Assembly (NCBI RefSeq): GCF_030549525.1
Contig: NZ_CP130831.1
Location: 3,745,501-3,809,500, forward strand
Length of the DNA: 64,000 nucleotides
Reading direction: 5' to 3'
DNA from: Stenotrophomonas sp. 704A1
GTDB taxonomy: Bacteria; Pseudomonadota; Gammaproteobacteria; Xanthomonadales; Xanthomonadaceae
Position numbers and translations under genes: made by a program. This document shows positions 15,987 to 23,544 of this stretch, in pieces. The stretch's first letter is position 1; every line of letters starts with the position of its first letter. The notes under the pieces are model-generated. The model did not search any database. It worked only from the letters and a program-made list of their open reading frames with translations, and was not told where the DNA came from.

Positions 15987-17105
15987 TCAGTCCACTTCGG
16001 CAGCCGCGTCGGCGGTCGCGGCAGCGGCAGCGGCAGCGGCCGCAGCGTCGCCCGCGCTGGCGCCGTCGATCTGCACACGCATTTCAACCATGGCCTGCTC
16101 GTCACTGAGACTGGATACCTCGACGGTGTAATGACCGGCCGGCAGCGATTCCTGCAGCCGCGCATTGGTGTCGCCACCGCCATCGTCATCCACCCGTTCC
16201 AGATCCCCATTGACCAGGCGCAGCACCGTGTCGACCTGGCTGGAGATTGCGTCCAGTCGCACATCGGCCGGGCGATCCAGGCTCAGCAGGAAGCGCCGGC
16301 GACCCTGGCTGTCGAGCATGGTGAACACGCTGCCGGAGGTCGGCAGGGACGTACCGTCGCGGCTGACCATGTTGGCCGGCAGTTCGGTGCTGCGGGCAGT
16401 CAGCTTGAACGCGCCGGTGGCGCGCTCGCCCAGGCTGCGCACACTCAGCGTGTAGCGACCCGGCTCCAGCGGCAGGCTGAGGCGCGAATGGGTGCTGTCG
16501 CCACCGTCGTCATTCTCGACCACGACCCCCTTGCCTTCGAGCTTCAGCACCGTGTCGAAGGCGTCCGACTCCAACCGGATCTCGTACAGGCCGGCCTTGT
16601 CCACCTGCAGGGTGTAGTCCTGTGATCGGGACGCGAGCAGGTCGAGGATCTCGCCACCGGAGGTGATCGGCTTGCCGTTGTACGGCACGAGCTTTTCCAC
16701 GCGCAGGCGGTAGGGACCGAAGGCGGTGGGGCCGTTGGCGTTGACCGCGATCTGGTAGATGCCGGCGCCGGTGCTGCGGAACGCCAGTGCGACGTCTTCG
16801 CTGCGCTCGTCGCCCGGACTGCTGCTGGCGACCAGGCTGCCGTCGTTGAACACGGCAATCGAACCGCTCAGTGCGCCGGTCAGCTTGATGCCGACCAGTG
16901 CCTTGTCCTCCAGCTTTATCTGGTACAGCTGATGGTGGCTGCCATCGTTGAAGTTGATGCCGCTGCGCGAGGTGATTTCACCCGATACCGGCTTGTCGAA
17001 CTCCAGCGAGGGCGCCTTGCCGCTGTCGGCGCTGCCGCCCATCCGGTTGCAGCCGCCGACGGCGAGCACCGTCGCCACGGCCAGCGTGAGTGCTGCGATA
17101 CGCAT
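15987..17105 (-). CDS. Lipoprotein with three PPC-like beta-sandwich repeats
   Basis: Predicted lipoprotein of 372 residues. The signal and lipobox end in VGGC (Cys 19). Three similar beta-sandwich units follow at about 45-140, 150-240 and 250-345. They show the pre-peptidase C-terminal (PPC) pattern: an aspartate-containing DTVLKL/DTVLRL strand, then acidic NDDGGDS or DDDGGGD loops, then a PGRYTLSV or AGHYTVEV strand. The acidic loops suggest calcium binding. A run of about 17 Ala with few other residues forms the tail. PPC domains usually trail secreted proteases, yet no protease domain is present, so a cell-surface binding or structural role is likely. The ATG at 17105 has a GGGAG site. 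It lies downstream of fba. Confidence 0.75.
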   Translation of the reverse strand: MRIAALTLAVATVLAVGGCNRMGGSADSGKAPSLEFDKPVSGEITSRSGINFNDGSHHQLYQIKLEDKALVGIKLTGALSGSIAVFNDGSLVASSSPGDERSEDVALAFRSTGAGIYQIAVNANGPTAFGPYRLRVEKLVPYNGKPITSGGEILDLLASRSQDYTLQVDKAGLYEIRLESDAFDTVLKLEGKGVVVENDDGGDSTHSRLSLPLEPGRYTLSVRSLGERATGAFKLTARSTELPANMVSRDGTSLPTSGSVFTMLDSQGRRRFLLSLDRPADVRLDAISSQVDTVLRLVNGDLERVDDDGGGDTNARLQESLPAGHYTVEVSSLSDEQAMVEMRVQIDGASAGDAAAAAAAAAATADAAAEVD

Positions 17106-17172
17106 GTGTTCTTCTCCCTGGCCATCCCTGTAGTCCCCGCGCACTGGCCTGGCGCGCGGCAACGATACCGGC

Positions 17173-17200
17173 AAAAGCAAACGCCGGCAGAATGCCGGCG
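17173..17200 (-). terminator. Rho-independent terminator after fba
   Basis: Minus-strand stem CGCCGGC/GCCGGCG with loop ATTCT, then GTTTGCTTTT. It lies about 34 bases past the aldolase stop. Confidence 0.75.
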
Positions 17201-17233
17201 TCGCCCTGTCGGTTCATGCGGTGCAGCGGCCGA

Positions 17234-18238
17234 TCAGCCGTTCCACTTGCCCAGCGCAGCCAGGCCGTTTTCCTTGGCACGCTCGTAGACGGTCTTCTGC
17301 GCGGCAGCGTAGTTGCCCTTCATGTCCTTGCCCCACAGCTTCAGCGCTGCCTGCTGCATGGCACGGCCATAGGAGAAGCTCAGCGGCCACGGCAGGTTGC
17401 CCATCTGGTTCATGGCATTGAGATGCGCGGTGGACTGCTCATCGCTCTGGCCGCCGGACAGGAACACCACGCCCGGCAGGATCGCCGGCACCGTGCTCTT
17501 GAGGCACATCACGGTCGACTCGGCCACTTCCTCGACGTCGGCCTGCTCATCGCAGCCCTTGCCGGAGATGACCATCGACGCCTTCAGGATGGTGCCTTCC
17601 AGCAGCACGTTCTGCTGGTACAGGGCGTCGAACAGCGAACGCAGGGTGGCCTCGGTGACTTCGTAGCAGGTCTCGATGTCGTGGTCACCGTCCATGATCA
17701 CTTCCGGCTCGACCATCGGCACCAGGCCACATTCCTGGCACAGCGCGGCATAGCGGGCCAGCGCATGGGCGTTGGACTCGATGCAGGTGCCCGACGGAAT
17801 GCTCTCGCCGATGTTGATGACCGCACGCCACTTGGCGAAGCGTGCACCCAGCTTGTAGTACTCCTGCAGGCGCTCACGCAGGCCGTCCAGGCCTTCGGTG
17901 ACCAGCTCGCCCGGGCAGCCGGCCAGCGGGTGCGCGCCCTTGTCCACCTTGATGCCCGGGATCATGCCGTGGTCGGCCATGTACTTGGCGAACGGCACGC
18001 CGTCCTTGGTCGACTGGCGGATGGTCTCGTCGTACAGGATCGCGCCGGAAATGTGCTCGTTGAGCTTCGGCGTGGTCAGCAGCAGTTCGCGGTAGGCGCG
18101 ACGGTTCTCTTCGGTGTTCTCGATGCCCACGCTGGCAAAGCGCTTGGCGATGGTACCGGTGGATTCGTCGATCGCGATGATGCCCTTGCCCGGGGCAACC
18201 ATGGCCTGGGCGGTTTCAGCCAGCTGTTCGATGCTCAT
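17234..18238 (-). CDS. fba: Class I fructose-bisphosphate aldolase
   Basis: Cleaves fructose 1,6-bisphosphate to dihydroxyacetone phosphate and glyceraldehyde 3-phosphate in glycolysis and gluconeogenesis. 334 residues, single TIM barrel of the vertebrate-like class I type: GKGIIAIDESTGTIAKRF at the N-terminus, the Schiff-base lysine in ILKASMV (about residue 210) and FLSGGQSDE near 270. The ATG at 18238 gives MSIEQLAETAQAM, with a TATACT promoter hexamer 33 bases upstream. It is the last of a minus-strand run of glycolytic genes, separated from pyk by a hairpin. Class I aldolase needs no metal, unlike the class II enzyme common in bacteria. Confidence 0.95.
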   Translation of the reverse strand: MSIEQLAETAQAMVAPGKGIIAIDESTGTIAKRFASVGIENTEENRRAYRELLLTTPKLNEHISGAILYDETIRQSTKDGVPFAKYMADHGMIPGIKVDKGAHPLAGCPGELVTEGLDGLRERLQEYYKLGARFAKWRAVINIGESIPSGTCIESNAHALARYAALCQECGLVPMVEPEVIMDGDHDIETCYEVTEATLRSLFDALYQQNVLLEGTILKASMVISGKGCDEQADVEEVAESTVMCLKSTVPAILPGVVFLSGGQSDEQSTAHLNAMNQMGNLPWPLSFSYGRAMQQAALKLWGKDMKGNYAAAQKTVYERAKENGLAALGKWNG

Positions 18239-18270
18239 GTACTTCCTGTGGCGGGTGCGGGAAAAACGTA

Positions 18271-18276
18271 AGTATA
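18271..18276 (-). promoter_or_regulatory. Candidate -10 element for fba
   Basis: The minus strand reads TATACT, 33 bases before the start codon. No good -35 is visible at the standard spacing. Confidence 0.5.
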
Positions 18277-18393
18277 GCCCCGCCACCCCGTTACCTCGAC
18301 GTGGAGGCCAGGGTGGAAACGATTCCAAGTCCACGCGGGACATGAAATGGCCCATGCGGACCGGGCCTGTCCCCTGCACGCGCTGTGCCTGGA

Positions 18394-18422
18394 CAGCCGC
18401 CTCCTGGGCCAGGAGGCGGCTG
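18394..18422 (-). terminator. Hairpin downstream of pyk
   Basis: A CAGCCGCCTCCTGG/CCAGGAGGCGGCTG stem, almost perfect over 14 pairs, 22 bases past the pyruvate kinase stop. It lacks a T-run, so it may stabilise the 3' end rather than terminate. Confidence 0.5.
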
Positions 18423-18444
18423 CGCGCATGCGCGGGGCCTCCGC

Positions 18445-19911
18445 TTACAGGTCGCCCAGGCCGCTGGCGCGGCCGTCTTCGCCCACTTCCAGCAGGCGCA
18501 GGGTGTTGGTCGCGCCATGGGTTTCCATGTGTTCGCCGCTGGTGAACACCACGCGGTCGCCGGCCTGCAGCATGCCGCCTTCCACCAGCAGGCGGATGCT
18601 GCCGCGTGCTGCTTCACGGGGGGTGAAGCCACGGCTGTCGAAGTTGATCGGGAACACATCGCGCATCAGCGCCATCTGCCGGCGCGCGCCATCATGGCGG
18701 GTCACTGCGAACACCGGTGCCGACGCGCGGAAACGCGACAGGTAACGCGCGGTGCCGCCCGATTCGGTCATCGCTACGATCGCCCGCACGCCCACGTGCT
18801 GCGACAGGAACATGGTGGCCATGGCAATGGCCTGGTCGGCGCGTTCCAGGTTGCGCGGCGAGGCGCCGAAGTCGGTCTCGGTCTGGAACTGGCGTTCGGC
18901 CCCCAGGCAGATGCGCGCCATCGCTTCGACCGCCTTGACCGGATACGCACCGGCCGCGGTTTCGGCCGACAGCATCACCGCATCGGTACCGTCGATGACC
19001 GAGTTGGCGACGTCCAGCACTTCGGCGCGGGTCGGGATCGGGCTTTCCACCATCGACTGCAGCATCTGCGTGGCCGTGATCACCACCTTGTTCTGCGCCA
19101 GCGAGGCCTTGATGATCTTCTTCTGCAGGCCCGGCAGTTCGGCGTCGCCGATTTCCACGCCCAGATCGCCGCGGGCCACCATCACCACATCGCTGGCATC
19201 GACGATCTCTTCCAGGTTCTCGATGGCCTCGGTGCGCTCGATCTTCGACACCAGCGCGGCATGGCAGCCGTGCGATTCGGCGATCGCGCGGGCATCGTTC
19301 ATGTCCTGCGCATTGCGGCAGAACGAAACGGCGATGAAGTCCACGCCGATCCTGGCGACGATGCCGATCAGTTCCTTGTCGCGCTCGGTCAGCGCGCCCA
19401 GCGACAGGCCACCGCCCTGCTTGTTCAGGCCCTTGCGGTCGGACAGCGTGCCGTCGTTGAGCACGGTGTTGATGATGCGCTCACCCTGCACCTCCACCAC
19501 CTGCAGCTGCATCAGGCCGTCGTCGAGCAGCAGCACGTCACCGGCGCTGACATCCTGCGGCAGGCCGAGGTAGCTCACGCCCACCTGGGTGGCATCGCCA
19601 GGGCCGGCATCGGTGCTGGCAATCAGGTCGAAGCGGTCGCCCGCCTTGAGCTGCACCTTGCCTTCGGCAAACCGTTCGATGCGGATCTTGGGGCCCGGCA
19701 GGTCGGCCAGGATGCCCACTTCCACGCCCACCCGCTGCGCCGCGGCACGCACGTCGGCGGCGCGCTTGGCCTGGCCGGACGGGTCACCGTGGCTGAAGTT
19801 GAGGCGCACCACGTTGACGCCGGCGCGGAACAGATCCTCCAGCACGCCCGGCGGATCGGTGGCCGGACCGAGGGTGGCAAGGATCTTGGTGCGACGCTGA
19901 CGCTCGAACAT
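18445..19911 (-). CDS. pyk: Pyruvate kinase
   Basis: Transfers phosphate from phosphoenolpyruvate to ADP, the last step of glycolysis; 488 residues. The barrel starts RRTKILATLGPATDP. VNVVRLNFSHGD carries the conserved Arg/Asn/Ser substrate region, ILADLPGPKIRI precedes the small B domain (about 75-170), SKIERTEAIENL holds the catalytic Lys, MVARGDLGVEI binds Mg2+, and the allosteric C-domain runs from about 355. The ATG at 19911 is the only family-like start. A phosphatase gene lies about 220 bases upstream on the same strand. Whether it is the fructose-bisphosphate- or AMP-regulated type cannot be read from sequence. Confidence 0.95.
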   Translation of the reverse strand: MFERQRRTKILATLGPATDPPGVLEDLFRAGVNVVRLNFSHGDPSGQAKRAADVRAAAQRVGVEVGILADLPGPKIRIERFAEGKVQLKAGDRFDLIASTDAGPGDATQVGVSYLGLPQDVSAGDVLLLDDGLMQLQVVEVQGERIINTVLNDGTLSDRKGLNKQGGGLSLGALTERDKELIGIVARIGVDFIAVSFCRNAQDMNDARAIAESHGCHAALVSKIERTEAIENLEEIVDASDVVMVARGDLGVEIGDAELPGLQKKIIKASLAQNKVVITATQMLQSMVESPIPTRAEVLDVANSVIDGTDAVMLSAETAAGAYPVKAVEAMARICLGAERQFQTETDFGASPRNLERADQAIAMATMFLSQHVGVRAIVAMTESGGTARYLSRFRASAPVFAVTRHDGARRQMALMRDVFPINFDSRGFTPREAARGSIRLLVEGGMLQAGDRVVFTSGEHMETHGATNTLRLLEVGEDGRASGLGDL

Positions 19912-20089
19912 GATGGATGGGCCTCTCCCGTTAAAGCACGGAAATTAGCACATCCTTCACGTCCCATGTATACGGTTACAGCCTTGTGCTGCCTGACTCT
20001 GCGGGACATCGCACGGACATGTTCCGGACATACGCTGGTCGATGGCAGCCGAAGCGCCGCCGGGCGAGCGGCATCACGCCGTCCCACCC

Positions 20090-20113
20090 GGTAGCGCCGG
20101 GCCGCGCCCGGCG
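20090..20113 (+). repeat. SMAG-type GTAG palindrome
   Basis: GGTAGCGCCGGGCC then GCGCCCGGCGGC, 16 bases beyond the stop of the HAD phosphatase gene. Confidence 0.78.
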
Positions 20114-20129
20114 GCCGTGATCCCCGGCC

Positions 20130-20798
20130 TCAGTCCAGCAGCGCCAGCAGTTGCGCCGGATCTCGCGCCAGCTGCCCGGCGCCCGCCTCGGTCAGCTCGT
20201 CCTCGCCGCCAAAGCCCCACAGCACGCCGATGCTGCGCAGGCCATGGTGGCGGGCACCCTCGATGTCCATGCGGCGGTCACCGATCATCCAGCAGCCTTC
20301 CGGCGCCAGCTGCAGGCGCCGCAGCGCCTCGCCGACCAGCTGCGGCTTGCTGCTGCGCGCGCCATCCGGCGTGGACCCGATCACGTCCTCGAACAGTTCA
20401 CCAAACGGCAGGTGCTCGACGATGCGGCGTGCATGCGGTTCGTTCTTGGCGGTGACCACGGCCAGCCGATGGCCGCGCGCATGCAGCGCCCGCACGACGG
20501 CTTCGATGTCCGGGTAGATCGTGTGTTCGCGCCAGCCTTCCACGTCGAAACGCTCGCGGTAGAACGCCACCGCCTGTTCCACACGCGCCGGGTCGTTGAA
20601 CAGCGGGCCGAAGGTGGTGCGCAGCGACGGGCCGATCCAGCCCTGCAGGGTGTCCTGCGAAGGCACCGGATGGTCCATCTTCCGCAGCGCATGGGCGATG
20701 CAGGTGGTGATGCCCACTTCCGAATCGATCAGCGTGCCGTCCATGTCGAAGAAGAGCGTTGCACGCTCTTCTCCGTGGCGCAGGGCTGCCGACGTCAC
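20130..20798 (-). CDS. HAD-superfamily phosphatase (phosphoglycolate phosphatase-like)
   Basis: Cytoplasmic HAD phosphatase of 222 residues. Motif I is [12 protein letters not shown] (nucleophile and acid/base Asp), with a helical cap at about 30-95. Motif II is AVVTAKN, motif III is the Lys in SSKPQL, and motif IV is [12 protein letters not shown], where the usual second acidic pair is conserved. The GTG at 20798 overlaps the pgk stop (GTGA), giving tight translational coupling. Family members include phosphoglycolate phosphatases and pyrophosphatases. The position between pgk and pyk suggests a role in clearing side products of glycolysis, which is inference. A SMAG hairpin follows the stop. 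Confidence 0.87.
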   Translation of the reverse strand: MTSAALRHGEERATLFFDMDGTLIDSEVGITTCIAHALRKMDHPVPSQDTLQGWIGPSLRTTFGPLFNDPARVEQAVAFYRERFDVEGWREHTIYPDIEAVVRALHARGHRLAVVTAKNEPHARRIVEHLPFGELFEDVIGSTPDGARSSKPQLVGEALRRLQLAPEGCWMIGDRRMDIEGARHHGLRSIGVLWGFGGEDELTEAGAGQLARDPAQLLALLD

Positions 20799-21970
20799 GC
20801 GCCGCGGGCCGCCAGCGCGGCGACGGCCGGCAGGGTCTTGCCTTCCAGGAACTCCAGGAACGCGCCACCACCGGTGGAGATGTAACTGACGTCGTTGGCG
20901 ATATCGAACTTGTCGACCGCTGCCAGGGTGTCGCCGCCGCCGGCGATGGAGAATGCCGGCGAGCTGGCGATGGCCCTGGCCAGCGCTTCGGTGCCCTTGC
21001 TGAAGGCTTCGAATTCGAACACACCCACCGGGCCGTTCCAGACCACCGTGCCGGCCTTCTCGATCAGCTGCGCGTACTGCGCGGCGGTCTGCGGGCCGAT
21101 GTCCAGGATCAGATCATCGTCGGCAACCGCGTCGACCGCCTTCACCTCGGCCGGCGCGTCCGGCAGGAACTGCTTGGCGGTGACCACGTCGACCGGCAGC
21201 GGAATGTCCGCACCGCGCGCCTTGGCATCGGCCACGATCTTCCTGGCGGTATCCAGCAGGTCCGGCTCGTACAGCGACTTGCCGACCTTGTAACCGGCTG
21301 CGGCGATGAAGGTGTTGGCGATGCCGCCACCGACGATCAGCTGGTCGACCTTGCCGACCAGGTTGGCCAGCAGCTCCAGCTTGGTGCTGACCTTGCTGCC
21401 GGCAACGATGGCCAGCAGTGGCTTGGCCGGCGCGTCCAGCGCCTTGGCCAGCGCGTCCAGTTCGGCCATCAGCAGCGGGCCACCGGCCGCAACCGGGGCA
21501 AAATGGATCACGCCGTGGGTGGACGCCTGCGCGCGGTGCGCGGTACCGAAGGCGTCCATCACGAACACGTCGCACAGCGCCGCGTACTTCTTCGACAGGG
21601 CTTCATCGTCCTTGCCCTCGCCGACGTTCATGCGGCAGTTTTCCAGCAGCACCAGCTGGCCCGGCTGCACGTCGACACCGTCGACCCAGTCACGCACCAG
21701 CGGCACCTCGCGACCGAGCAGTTCGGACAGGCGCGCAGCAACCGGCGCCAGCGAATCGGCCTCGCTCCACACGCCTTCCTTCGGGCGCCCCAGGTGCGAG
21801 GTGACCATCACCGCCGCGCCCTGCTCCAGCGCGCGCTTGAGCGTCGGCAGCGAAGCAGTGATGCGCTGTTCGGAAGTGATGCGGCCATTCTCGATCGGCA
21901 CGTTCAGATCCTGGCGGATCAGCACGCGCTTGCCGGAGAGGTCGAGGTCGGTCATGCGGACGATGGACAT
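20795..21970 (-). CDS. pgk: Phosphoglycerate kinase
   Basis: Reversibly transfers phosphate between 1,3-bisphosphoglycerate and ADP; 391 residues, two Rossmann-like lobes. Conserved segments are [12 protein letters not shown] (with the N-lobe substrate loop), [52 protein letters not shown] and the nucleotide-binding [14 protein letters not shown] near the C-terminus. The ATG at 21970 is preferred over a TTG 6 bases upstream; a later ATG at residue 6 is also possible. It overlaps the downstream phosphatase by 4 bases. Confidence 0.95.
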   Translation of the reverse strand: MSIVRMTDLDLSGKRVLIRQDLNVPIENGRITSEQRITASLPTLKRALEQGAAVMVTSHLGRPKEGVWSEADSLAPVAARLSELLGREVPLVRDWVDGVDVQPGQLVLLENCRMNVGEGKDDEALSKKYAALCDVFVMDAFGTAHRAQASTHGVIHFAPVAAGGPLLMAELDALAKALDAPAKPLLAIVAGSKVSTKLELLANLVGKVDQLIVGGGIANTFIAAAGYKVGKSLYEPDLLDTARKIVADAKARGADIPLPVDVVTAKQFLPDAPAEVKAVDAVADDDLILDIGPQTAAQYAQLIEKAGTVVWNGPVGVFEFEAFSKGTEALARAIASSPAFSIAGGGDTLAAVDKFDIANDVSYISTGGGAFLEFLEGKTLPAVAALAARGA

Positions 21971-22019
21971 GGGCAACTCTTTGGCTCAGGGACGGGATGC
22001 CGGAATGCGGCAGACGGCC

Positions 22020-22025
22020 ATTGTA
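22020..22025 (-). promoter_or_regulatory. Candidate -10 element for pgk
   Basis: The minus strand reads TACAAT, 50 bases before the start codon. No clear -35 element. Confidence 0.4.
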
Positions 22026-22167
22026 TCGGGTGCGGCTGGTGGGAGGGCCGATGCCTGCGGCGGCCAGAAGCGCAGTGCAACAGCGAACAGCAACCGCCCA
22101 TCCGCTCGGCCAAGCGCATGCGCGGCGTCCTGCGCCCCCCACGAGGGGCGGCGCCGTTCGCGCGAAG

Positions 22168-23544
22168 CTACGCCGAAGGCGCGGGCTTCTGCCGCAGCAG
22201 GCTGACCGCCAGCCCCCCCACCACCAGCACGCCCAGCCCCAGCAAGGCCCACAGCAACCACGCTTTCCAGTCGTGCTGCGGTTTCAGTGCCGCCTCACCG
22301 GCCAACGCCTCCGGTGCGCCTTCCAGGCGCGCCAGCGTCGGCTGCCACGACGGATCATTGCGCTGGCGCAGCTCCTCGATCAGCACCGCGATAGGGGCTT
22401 CGGCACGACGCGCGGTGGCACTGCCCACTGCCAGTGCGTAGGGCGCAGCCCCCTGGCTGAGGAACACCAGCACTTCCGGCTGGTAGCCCAGCCGCAGGGT
22501 CGGTGCACTGGTGGTTTCCACCGGACTGGCCACCAGTTTCCAGTAGCGGTCGCGGTACATGCCACCCAGCGGCTGCGCGGCCGACTGCTGGCGCTGGCCC
22601 GGCGCGCCCTGCTGCAGCTGGTAGGCGATCCACGGCGCACTGCGGCGCTGCCAGTCGGCGCGTTCATCGTCGCGGCTGAACAACGTCCATTGCACCAGGC
22701 TGTTGTCGGTGCTGGCCACGTCGGCGCGGGTCACCGGGAAGCGGCCGTCCAGCTCGAAGGTGAACTCGCCCTTGCCCTGCGCGACCGGGCTCAGCGACAG
22801 CCATTCCCACGGCACGGTGGCCGGCGCAGGCGGCAGCTCGGCCAGCACGCTGCGCAGTGCCGGCAGGCGCGCCTCGCCCTGCGGCAGGATCCGCAGATAG
22901 CGCGCATTGCCATCGACCTGCAGGCGCCGCTGCAGCAGGCGCTTGCCGGCCCGCTGCAGGTCCACCAGCGGCACATCGCGGGCGATCGCGCGCCAGCGCT
23001 GCAGATCGTCGCTGGCATCCAGCTGTACCTGTGCCTGCAGCGGTTGCCCGCTGTCGGGCCAGTCCAGCACCAGCGCCGCCAGGGGCTGCTGGCCGAGCAC
23101 GCTGGCATCGATCAGCCAACCGCCCTGCCCGTTCGCCACGGCGCCGCCACCGACCCGCGCCTCGACCCGGCGCACGCGGCCATCGGTGTCGCGCTCGGTC
23201 AACAGCTGCAGGTCATTGCGCTGCCCTTCTGCCAGCGGCGGCAACGCGAACCACGGCAGCTCACGCTGCACCGGTGGCTGTGCCAGCGGCTGGTCCGGCG
23301 CCAGCAGCGCCGACGGCAAGGCCTGCCCCGCGGCGTTGAACACCTGCAGATCGCCCAGGTCGGCACTGCCGGCACGGCGGTAGATGGCCGGTTCCAGCAC
23401 CACCCGGTACGCGCCGGACTGTGCACTGGACAGACTCAGCGGCCACTGTTCGGCGTACTGCGTGCGGTAGTCCACCGCCTGTGCCGCGACGGCACCGGCC
23501 ACTCCCAACAGCACGGGCAGCAGCGCCCTGCTCCACGTCTTCAT
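22168..23544 (-). CDS. DUF3999 family membrane-anchored protein
   Basis: 458 residues. A signal peptide (1-22, ending VAAQA) precedes a large periplasmic, beta-rich region with repeats of the type seen in carbohydrate-binding or sandwich domains. One transmembrane helix lies near the C-terminus (about 430-450: LLWALLGLGVLVVGGLAV), followed by a short basic tail. This matches the DUF3999 family, which normally sits beside a DUF2339 gene, as here. The ATG at 23544 overlaps the DUF2339 stop (ATGA), so the two are translationally coupled. Function is unknown; a cell-envelope role is inferred from topology only. Confidence 0.78.
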   Translation of the reverse strand: MKTWSRALLPVLLGVAGAVAAQAVDYRTQYAEQWPLSLSSAQSGAYRVVLEPAIYRRAGSADLGDLQVFNAAGQALPSALLAPDQPLAQPPVQRELPWFALPPLAEGQRNDLQLLTERDTDGRVRRVEARVGGGAVANGQGGWLIDASVLGQQPLAALVLDWPDSGQPLQAQVQLDASDDLQRWRAIARDVPLVDLQRAGKRLLQRRLQVDGNARYLRILPQGEARLPALRSVLAELPPAPATVPWEWLSLSPVAQGKGEFTFELDGRFPVTRADVASTDNSLVQWTLFSRDDERADWQRRSAPWIAYQLQQGAPGQRQQSAAQPLGGMYRDRYWKLVASPVETTSAPTLRLGYQPEVLVFLSQGAAPYALAVGSATARRAEAPIAVLIEELRQRNDPSWQPTLARLEGAPEALAGEAALKPQHDWKAWLLWALLGLGVLVVGGLAVSLLRQKPAPSA

